Assembly: GCA_015661865.1 (NCBI GenBank)
Contig: DQVG01000093.1
Span: 1 to 5,476, forward strand
Origin: Desulfurobacteriaceae bacterium
GTDB taxonomy: Bacteria; Aquificota; Aquificia; Desulfurobacteriales; DQVG01
Length of the DNA: 5,476 nt
Direction: 5' to 3'
Positions 1 to 5,045 of this stretch are shown in pieces (the stretch's first letter is position 1; each line of letters begins with the position of its first letter). Position numbers and translations under genes: made by a program. The notes beneath the pieces are model-generated. The model was given only the letters and a program-made list of their open reading frames with translations, was not told the DNA's origin and did no database searches.

Positions 1-845
1 CCAAGACCACCAATTAAAATGATTATAAGTAAATTAAAGGTTAAAAAGAAAGTAAAAACTTGAGGAGATATAGTTGTAAGGTAGTGAGCAAATAAAGCTC
101 CACCTATTCCTATGAAAAATCCAGATAAAGTAAAAGCAAATAATTTCCATCTAAATACATTTATCCCTGTAGCTTCGGCAGCTACCTCATCTTCTCTAAT
201 GGATTTTAATATCCGACCCACTTGAGAATTTGTTAAATGCCACAAGAAAAATACACTAAAGATAGCCCATCCGATAGCCCAAGCTAAGGTAGTATATTCG
301 GGAATTCCTTTTAACCCTAAAGCTCCATTAGTTAAAGATATCCAATTATTTGTAATAACATTAATTATTTCCCCAAAACCAAAGGTAATAATAGCAAGAT
401 AATCTCCTCTTACTCTAAAAGAAGGAATTCCTATTAAAAAAGCTGAGAAAGCTGCTGCAATTCCCCCAATAATTGTAGCTAATAAAAAAGGAAGTTGGAT
501 TTTATCAAAGGGCTTCATTACAGGTTCTAATATAAAAACATTTTCCTTGGTTTCCGGAGACATAGTTAAAAGAGCTGCTATATAAGCTCCTATAGCAGCA
601 TAGGCGTTAGGGTCTAAAGAAAACTGACCTGCAACTCCATTACTAAAGTTATAACCTACCGCCATAACTACGTAAATAGCACTTAAGATAATTAATCTTT
701 GCCAAAACTCATTTACATGATCTCCTATAAATAGGCTTATAATTCCAATTAAAATAAAAGCTATAAGCCCAAAATATCTATGAAGAAATTTATTATTTGG
801 AAATTTCTTTTTAAAAAAACTTCTTACTCTTAAATACCAATTCAT
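1..845 (-). CDS. livM: LivM, branched-chain amino-acid ABC transporter permease (C-terminus cut by window edge)
   Basis: This is one of the two inner-membrane permease subunits of a high-affinity Leu/Ile/Val-type (HAAT) ABC importer. It pairs with LivH and is driven by the LivG and LivF ATPases. Translating the minus strand from the ATG at 845-843 gives 281 uninterrupted codons to the window edge. Family landmarks appear in order: a hydrophobic N-terminal region from about residue 24; GQFSLDPNAY at 73-82 then AIGAY (the family usually reads GQxSLGHxAF); RVRGDYLAIITFGFGEII at 144-161; GLKGIP at 177-182; the cytoplasmic coupling segment GRILKSIREDEVAAEATGIN at 210-229; and a C-terminal hydrophobic stretch ending in IGGLG. 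Probably only a few tens of residues are missing. It starts 3 bases after the livH stop, with an AAGG ribosome site about 8 bases upstream, so it is co-translated with livH. The substrate is inferred from the family; some HAAT systems carry urea or other amides. Confidence 0.93.
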   Translation of the reverse strand, partial: MNWYLRVRSFFKKKFPNNKFLHRYFGLIAFILIGIISLFIGDHVNEFWQRLIILSAIYVVMAVGYNFSNGVAGQFSLDPNAYAAIGAYIAALLTMSPETKENVFILEPVMKPFDKIQLPFLLATIIGGIAAAFSAFLIGIPSFRVRGDYLAIITFGFGEIINVITNNWISLTNGALGLKGIPEYTTLAWAIGWAIFSVFFLWHLTNSQVGRILKSIREDEVAAEATGINVFRWKLFAFTLSGFFIGIGGALFAHYLTTISPQVFTFFLTFNLLIIILIGGL

Positions 846-848
846 TTT

Positions 849-1748
849 TTATACCTTTTCCTCTAGTTTTTCTCCAAAGAGTCCGGTAGGTTTAATAAGA
901 AGAGTAAGGATTAATATTAAAAATATAATAGCGTCTCTATATTCGGCTATACTTGGGAAAAAACCGGCAATAATAATTTCCAAAATTCCTATTATAAATC
1001 CCCCAACTACAGCTCCAATTACGCTACCAATACCTCCAAATACAGCCGCAACGAAAGCTTTTATCCCGGGAATAATTCCCATATAAGGGTCTATAGAAGG
1101 AAATTGAACCGCCCACATAAATCCAGATATTGCGGCTAAGGCCGAGCCTATAAAGAAGGTAAAAGATACTATTTTATCTACATCTACTCCCATAAGTTTA
1201 GTGGTTTCAAAATCTACAGAAATAGCTCTCATTGCCATTCCAATTTTTGTTTTATAAACAATATAAAAAAGAATGCCTACGCTTATAAGCCCTATAATAA
1301 TAGTTGCTATAGTAGCTGAGGATAAATGAACATCCCCAAAAACTATTTCCTTATTAAAAATATCAGGAACCGGAAAAGCTCTTGGAATTCCTCCAAGAAC
1401 AACTACAAATAAGGATTCTAAAAAGAAAGATACTCCAACTGCAGTAATTAAATTTATAATTCTTGCTGCTCCTCTATCCCGAAGAGGTTTATAAGCTATT
1501 TTATCTATTAAAATTCCTACAAAACCTGTAAGGATAGCGGCAAGAACCAGAGCTATTATCCAAGGTAATTTAAGTTTTAAAAGTAAAAAGTAGGCTATAA
1601 AACAGCCTACCATCATAATATCGCCGTGGGCAAAGTTAATAAGACGAATAACTCCATAGACCATAGTATACCCAACGGCGATAAGAGCATATAAGGCCCC
1701 TAGAGAAATTCCGTTTATTATTTCTTGAACTATAAAACTTGTATTCAA
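849..1748 (-). CDS. livH: LivH, branched-chain amino-acid ABC transporter permease
   Basis: This is the second permease subunit of the HAAT-family importer, acting in the cytoplasmic membrane together with LivM. The 299-residue product has the usual family length (E. coli LivH is about 308) and is strongly hydrophobic, with many Ile/Val/Leu/Gly-rich membrane segments. Diagnostic stretches are NGISLGALYALIAVGYTMVY at 12-31, INFAHGDIMMVG at 37-48, the cytoplasmic coupling loop GMAMRAISVDFETTKLMGVD at 170-189 (contact site for the ATPase), AAVFGGIGSVIGAVVGG at 234-250, and the C-terminal KPTGLFGE at 286-293. The start is TTG at 1748-1746. It is chosen because a GAGGT ribosome site lies 7 bases upstream, while the ATG further upstream is closed at once by a stop. 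The gene sits 36 bases after ybaB and 3 bases before livM, which indicates one transcript. No frame damage was seen. Confidence 0.95.
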   Translation of the reverse strand: MNTSFIVQEIINGISLGALYALIAVGYTMVYGVIRLINFAHGDIMMVGCFIAYFLLLKLKLPWIIALVLAAILTGFVGILIDKIAYKPLRDRGAARIINLITAVGVSFFLESLFVVVLGGIPRAFPVPDIFNKEIVFGDVHLSSATIATIIIGLISVGILFYIVYKTKIGMAMRAISVDFETTKLMGVDVDKIVSFTFFIGSALAAISGFMWAVQFPSIDPYMGIIPGIKAFVAAVFGGIGSVIGAVVGGFIIGILEIIIAGFFPSIAEYRDAIIFLILILTLLIKPTGLFGEKLEEKV

Positions 1749-1755
1749 TTTTTTT

Positions 1756-1760
1756 ACCTC
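1756..1760 (-). promoter_or_regulatory. Ribosome binding site that fixes the TTG start of livH
   Basis: Read on the minus strand this is GAGGT, followed by seven A residues and then TTG. The spacing of 7 is ideal. An ATG that overlaps this site (ATG AGG TAA) is closed after two codons, so it cannot be the start. Confidence 0.65.
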
Positions 1761-1784
1761 ATTTTTTTAAAGGTAATGTCGTTT

Positions 1785-2177
1785 TTATTGCATATTAGAA
1801 AGCATATTAGGATCTATTCCATACTTTTGAGCTAGCTTTTGTAATCCTTGAGCAACGGTTTCTCTTCCTTTTTCTAAAGCTTTATTTGCTGCAACTTTTA
1901 TAGCTTCACATAATCTTTCTTTGTTTTCTGGAGATAAAAGAGATTCATCAATAATTTCAATTTTTACAATATCTCCAGAACCTTTTGCAATTACTTTTAC
2001 TCCACTTTCCTCTATTTCAAATTCCATATTTTCAAGTTCATTTTTTATTCTTTCAAGTTCTCTTTGAATTTCTTGAGCCATTTGAAATAATTGTTGAAAA
2101 TTAAATCCACCAAAACCTCCCAAACCTCCAAAGCCTGGGAAACCTCCTCCTTTGTTACCTTTGAAAAAACCAAACAT
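1785..2177 (-). CDS. ybaB: YbaB/EbfC family nucleoid-associated protein with Gly/Phe-rich N-terminus
   Basis: YbaB/EbfC proteins are small dimeric, tweezer-shaped DNA-binding proteins thought to act in the nucleoid or in recombination. The 130-residue product is somewhat longer than the usual 100-115. Residues 1-26 are low complexity, mostly Gly and Phe. Residues 27-53 form a Gln/Glu/Arg-rich amphipathic helix (QQLFQMAQEIQRELERIKNE). Residues 54-78 give the beta sheet, with VKVIAKGSGDIVKIEI matching the family's V.v...G.G.v..v.I core, followed by DESLLSPENKERLCEAIKVA at 77-96. The C-terminal helix ends QKYGIDPNMLSNMQ. The start is ATG at 2177-2175, with GGAGG 9 bases upstream. The gene usually follows dnaX and precedes recR; here neither neighbour is present, and it leads the liv genes instead. 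The family assignment is firm, the biological role is not. Confidence 0.9.
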   Translation of the reverse strand: MFGFFKGNKGGGFPGFGGLGGFGGFNFQQLFQMAQEIQRELERIKNELENMEFEIEESGVKVIAKGSGDIVKIEIIDESLLSPENKERLCEAIKVAANKALEKGRETVAQGLQKLAQKYGIDPNMLSNMQ

Positions 2178-2186
2178 ATTAACTAA

Positions 2187-2191
2187 CCTCC
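2187..2191 (-). promoter_or_regulatory. Ribosome binding site of ybaB
   Basis: The minus strand reads GGAGG, 9 bases before the ATG at 2177. This strong site supports that start, and with it the Gly/Phe-rich N-terminal extension of the protein. Confidence 0.75.
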
Positions 2192-2213
2192 AAAAATAAA
2201 AATTTTAAAAAAT

Positions 2214-2219
2214 ATTATA
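2214..2219 (-). promoter_or_regulatory. Candidate -10 box of the ybaB-livH-livM promoter
   Basis: The minus strand reads TATAAT, a perfect sigma-70 -10 hexamer, and would start transcription near 2207, leaving about 30 bases of leader that includes the GGAGG ribosome site. The expected -35 region is only T-rich (TTTTTC or ATTTTT at 16-17 bases spacing) and is not a good TTGACA match. In such A/T-rich DNA a TATAAT can occur by chance; its position favours a real promoter. Confidence 0.45.
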
Positions 2220-2280
2220 ACTCAAATTACTTTTTGAAAAATTTTTGTAAAATTTAAGTTGCAAAATTTATCTAAAAATA

Positions 2281-2286
2281 AGGAGG
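2281..2286 (+). promoter_or_regulatory. Ribosome binding site that fixes the rpsT start
   Basis: AGGAGG lies 8 bases before the ATG at 2295. It shows that S20 starts at MPNTKSAKKR and not at the in-frame TTG at 2259, which would add 12 residues foreign to the family, some of them encoded by the ribosome site itself. Confidence 0.85.
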
Positions 2287-2294
2287 AATTAAAT

Positions 2295-2582
2295 ATGCCA
2301 AATACAAAATCGGCAAAAAAGAGACTAAGACAAAATAAAAAAAGAAGACTTAGAAATCGTATGTATGTTTCAAGAATGAGAACCGAAAGCAAAAAGCTTT
2401 TAAAGCTTATAGAAGAAAAAAAATTGGAAGAAGCAAGACAGCAATTTATTTTATGCTCAAAAATCATTCAAAGAGCAGCAGTAAGAGGGATAATTCACAA
2501 AAACGAAGCTGCAAGACGTCAATCCAGATTAGCTAAGAAATTAAACGCTTTGGAAAAAGAACTTGCACAAGAAAATAAATAA
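2295..2582 (+). CDS. rpsT: 30S ribosomal protein S20
   Basis: S20 binds 16S rRNA in the small subunit and helps early assembly. The product is 95 residues, close to the usual 85-95, and very basic. The N-terminus MPNTKSAKKRLRQNKKRRLR matches the family signature (usually MANIKSAKKR). The middle contains SRMRTESKKLLKLIEEKKLEEA, and the C-terminal part IIHKNEAARRQSRLAKKLN is the classic S20 helix (family form 'GvIHkNtAARkkSRLak'). The start is set by AGGAGG at 2281. The 3' end overlaps the likely start of radC by 20 bases. The gene is otherwise typically monocistronic, so the link to radC is worth noting. Confidence 0.97.
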   Translation: MPNTKSAKKRLRQNKKRRLRNRMYVSRMRTESKKLLKLIEEKKLEEARQQFILCSKIIQRAAVRGIIHKNEAARRQSRLAKKLNALEKELAQENK

Positions 2583-3228
2583 AACATCCTATGAGCTTCC
2601 CCGCGAAAAACTTTTGAAGCTCGGCGTAAAATCTTTATCAGATGCCGAGCTTCTTGCTCTTCTTTTAAAAACCGGATCAAAAGATAAACACGTTTTGGAG
2701 CTGGCTCACCTTCTACTTGAAGAATTTGGAAATTTAAAAAATTTATCTCAAGTCAATATAAAAGAGTTAACTAACTATTTTGGAATTGGTATAGCCAAAG
2801 CTGCTTGTATACTGGGGGCTTTTGAAATAGGCAAAAGAGTTTTTTTGGGAAATCAGAAAAAAAGAAAAATAAGAACTTCAAAAGAAGCTTTTAAGATAAT
2901 TCAGGAATATGGATTTTCAAATAATGAAATTGCCGGATGTTTATTTTTAGATAAAATTTTTCATCTTATAGGAATAAAAGTATTTTTTGAGGGAGATAAA
3001 GATAATATATTTATAAATCCAAAGATAGTATTAAAATACGCTCTTAAACTTGATGCAAGTTATGTTATATTTTTTCACTCTCATCCTTCTGGAAACTTAA
3101 ATCCAAGTAAAGAAGATATTCTTTTTACTAAAAAATTAAAGTTTTTATTAGAAACTTTAGATGTAAAGCTACTTGATCATTTAATAATTTTTGAAAATAA
3201 ATATATATCCTTGAGTTCCAAAATATAA
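2563..3228 (+). CDS. radC: RadC family JAB/MPN domain protein (UPF0758)
   Basis: RadC-family proteins have an N-terminal helix-hairpin-helix domain and a C-terminal JAB/MPN metalloprotease-like fold. The name reflects an old DNA-repair link that has been questioned, and the biochemical role is unknown. The 221-residue length is normal. Landmarks: LPREKLLKLGVKSLSDAELL at 12-31; helix-hairpin-helix GIGIAKAACILGAFEIGKR at 74-92; JAMM zinc ligands HSHPSG at 172-177 (His172, His174) and PSKED at 181-185 (Asp185), with Glu122 of the NEIAGCLFLD strand as the likely catalytic acid; then LLDHLIIF at 203-210. The usual PREV segment reads NPKIV (152-156). The start TTG at 2563 lies inside rpsT and has only a weak ribosome site. 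It is preferred because the conserved LPREK segment lies upstream of any other usable in-frame start codon. The gene ends with tandem TAA TAA. Confidence 0.9.
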   Translation: MHKKINKTSYELPREKLLKLGVKSLSDAELLALLLKTGSKDKHVLELAHLLLEEFGNLKNLSQVNIKELTNYFGIGIAKAACILGAFEIGKRVFLGNQKKRKIRTSKEAFKIIQEYGFSNNEIAGCLFLDKIFHLIGIKVFFEGDKDNIFINPKIVLKYALKLDASYVIFFHSHPSGNLNPSKEDILFTKKLKFLLETLDVKLLDHLIIFENKYISLSSKI

Positions 3229-3312
3229 TAAAGATTTATGTTAAAATGAAGTTAAAAAGTAAAATTAGCTTATATTTTCACCTGTTAAAGTTTAATAAAC
3301 AAGGAGAAAAAA
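3229..3312 (+). promoter_or_regulatory. radC-hemC intergenic region, possible hemC promoter; hemC ribosome site at 3301-3306
   Basis: The 84-base gap is the longest on the rightward strand and is a natural place for a promoter of hemC-hemD-mobB. A TATAAT occurs at 3224-3229 across the radC stop, but with no -35 at proper spacing. TTGAGT (3211-3216) with TTTATG (3235-3240) at 18 bases is a weak pair. AAGGAG at 3301-3306 sits 6 bases before the hemC ATG and is a clear ribosome site. No GC-rich hairpin plus T run was seen, so no rho-independent terminator is called after radC. Confidence 0.35.
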
Positions 3313-4293
3313 ATGAAAACCTTAAGAATTGCTACAAGAAAAAGTAAATTAGCTTTGTGGCAAGCTAATTATATTGCTAAACTTATTAAAGAAAAATATC
3401 CAGATATAAACATTGAGCTTGTAAAAATTGTAACTAAAGGAGACAAGATATTAGATGTTCCTTTAGCTAAAATTGGGGGAAAAGGTTTATTTACAAAAGA
3501 AATAGAAGAAGCTCTTTTAGATAACCGGGCAGATTTAGCAGTTCATTCTATGAAAGATGTACCTACTCAACTCCCTGAAAATTTGGAAATTTCGGTTGTT
3601 TCAAAAAGAGAAGATCCTAGGGACGCTTTAATTATTAGGAAAGATATTTTAGAAAAGATAAAAAAGGAAAAAGATATTAGCTTTATAAAAAATCCTTTAG
3701 ATCTTTTACCAAAAAATGCTATAGTTGGAACTTCTTCTTTAAGAAGAAAAGCTCTTTTAAAAAAATATAGAAAAGATCTTATTATTAAAGATCTAAGAGG
3801 AAATGTAGATACAAGATTAAGAAAATTAAAAGAAGGTCAGTATGATGCAATTATTTTAGCAGGTGCAGGCCTTAAAAGGTTGGGTTTAGAAGATGAAATT
3901 ACAGCTTATTTACCTACAGAAATTTTTATTCCTGCAATTTGCCAGGGAATATTAGGAATAGAAACCCGGGTAGGAGATAAAGAAACTTTAAAGTATATTG
4001 AGCATATCAATGATAAAAAGTCTTATTATGAGTCTCTTTTAGAAAGAGCTTTTTTAGAAAAAGTGGAAGGAGGATGTCAAGTTCCTTTAGGTTGTCACGC
4101 TCAAACCAATTTAGAAAAAGGTACTATTAAGGCAAAAGCTTTTATTGCAGATTTAGAGGGAAAAGTATTTTTATTAGATACTATAGAAGGAGAAATTTCT
4201 AAGGCTCAAAAGCTTGGAGAAAAATTGGCAGACTCTCTTTTAAATAAGGGAGGAAAGGAGATTTTACAAAATATATATGAAAAAGGAAAGTAG
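3313..4293 (+). CDS. hemC: Porphobilinogen deaminase (hydroxymethylbilane synthase)
   Basis: This cytoplasmic enzyme joins four porphobilinogen units into hydroxymethylbilane, using a covalently bound dipyrromethane cofactor. The 326-residue product shows all hallmarks: LRIATRKSKLALWQA at 4-18; KIGGKGLFTKEIEEALL at 53-69; AVHSMKDVPTQLP at 76-88 with catalytic Asp82; GTSSLRRKA at 139-147 and RGNVDTRLRKLKEGQYDAII at 162-181, whose arginines bind the growing chain; and EGGCQVPLG at 252-260 with Cys255 holding the cofactor. Compared with E. coli HemC there is an extra Lys-rich stretch of about 15 residues near 111-131, before the LLPKNAIVGTSS segment. The usual 'PAvGQG' reads PAICQG (Cys210). ATG 3313 follows AAGGAG by 6 bases. 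hemD, encoding the next enzyme, begins 11 bases after the stop. Confidence 0.97.
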   Translation: MKTLRIATRKSKLALWQANYIAKLIKEKYPDINIELVKIVTKGDKILDVPLAKIGGKGLFTKEIEEALLDNRADLAVHSMKDVPTQLPENLEISVVSKREDPRDALIIRKDILEKIKKEKDISFIKNPLDLLPKNAIVGTSSLRRKALLKKYRKDLIIKDLRGNVDTRLRKLKEGQYDAIILAGAGLKRLGLEDEITAYLPTEIFIPAICQGILGIETRVGDKETLKYIEHINDKKSYYESLLERAFLEKVEGGCQVPLGCHAQTNLEKGTIKAKAFIADLEGKVFLLDTIEGEISKAQKLGEKLADSLLNKGGKEILQNIYEKGK

Positions 4294-4484
4294 TCTTATT
4301 TAAAATGATGAAAAGAATTTGGGTTACAAGAGCAAAAGAAGAGTTAGATAGCGCAAAAAAAATTGTGGAAAAATATGGATTTGAATTTCTTGGTATTCCT
4401 TTAATTGAATTTGAAAAATTAAATATCCCTGTTTTAAAAGAAAATTTTGAAGCTATAGTATTTTCTTCTAAAACTGGAGTAAGA

Positions 4485-4494
4485 TTTTTTTTTT
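4485..4494 (+). other. Homopolymer run of ten T residues at the hemD frame break
   Basis: This is the longest single-base run noticed in the window; other runs reach 7 or 8. It encodes consecutive Phe codons in the conserved GVRFFFEE region. Nine T residues would keep the frame and ten break it. Such runs are prone to sequencing miscalls, replication slippage and RNA-polymerase slippage. Confidence 0.9.
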
Positions 4495-5034
4495 GAAGAA
4501 AAATTTTTAAGAGATATTTTAAAGAAGGCTAAGATTGTTTTTTGTGTAGGAAAGGAGACTCAATCTAGTTTAAAAAATTATTTAGAAAAATACTCCATTA
4601 ATATAAATTTAGCTCCTTTACCTAAAAAATTTCAGGGAGAAGATTTAGCAAATTTACTTTTAAAGTATAACATAAAAAGTATTTTAGCTCCAGGTCCCAA
4701 AAAAAGGAGAAAAGTTCTTTTTGATATTTTAAAAGATAAAAAAATAAATATAGTAAAATTAGATTTATACCAAACAAAAATACGGAAGTTAAGTGAAGAA
4801 GAAAAAAATTTAGTTTTAACCTCTCAGGCAGTTACCTTAACAAGTCCTTCTACTTTCCAGGCTCTTTTAGAAAATAAACTTTTAAAATTTTTATTAAAAA
4901 ATAAAACTCACTTTTTAGTTATTGGGGATGTAACAGCAAAAGAAGTAAGAAAGTATGTACCTTCTAACTTTATAATTAAGCCAGATATTTTTACTTTTGA
5001 GGAAATGATAAAAGCTTATAAAAATTATTTAAAT

Positions 5035-5039
5035 AGGAG
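5035..5039 (+). promoter_or_regulatory. Ribosome binding site of mobB inside the end of hemD
   Basis: AGGAG lies 6 bases before the ATG at 5046 and within the last hemD codons. Together with the ATGA stop-start overlap (5046-5049), it suggests that mobB is translated both by coupling to hemD and from its own site. Confidence 0.75.
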
Positions 5040-5045
5040 TTTACT

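Larger units (their letters stand above)
2178..2294. promoter_or_regulatory. Divergent intergenic region between ybaB (left) and rpsT (right)
   Basis: The two genes are transcribed away from each other, so the region must hold both promoters. It is extremely A/T rich, with repeated A and T runs. The leftward side has a perfect TATAAT box (listed separately). On the rightward side the best -10 candidate is TAAAAT at 2248-2253, about 35 bases before the rpsT start codon's SD, but it has no convincing -35 partner (TTACTT at 2227-2232 gives only 15 bases of spacing). No operator-like inverted repeat was seen. Confidence 0.5.

Noticed and set aside
301..1391. Three copies of the palindrome GGAATTCC at 301-308, 424-431 and 1384-1391
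   Set aside because: Each one simply encodes Gly-Ile-Pro in LivM or LivH with the preferred codons GGA ATT CC, so no shared regulatory site is needed.
1749..1784. Separate promoter or terminator between ybaB and livH
   Set aside because: The 36-base gap shows only the livH ribosome site and A/T runs, which fits an operon-internal spacer.
2259..2294. Twelve-residue N-terminal extension of S20 from TTG 2259
   Set aside because: The extension would be coded partly by the AGGAGG ribosome site, and S20 proteins begin at the MPNTKSAKKR position.
2222..2467. Open frame of 81 codons on the minus strand opposite rpsT
   Set aside because: It lies antisense to the well-supported S20 gene. It has low-complexity Phe/Leu/Ser content typical of the complement of a Lys-rich gene, and matches no family I recognise.
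2980..3030. Possible loss of the JAMM catalytic glutamate in RadC, judged from the PRE to PKI change
   Set aside because: The likely JAMM glutamate is Glu122 in NEIAGCLFLD, 50 residues before the HxH, and it is present. The PRE glutamate is conserved but is probably not the metal-site acid.
3229..3312. Terminator after radC
   Set aside because: Only A/T-rich weak stems are present, and none is followed by a T run in a terminator arrangement.
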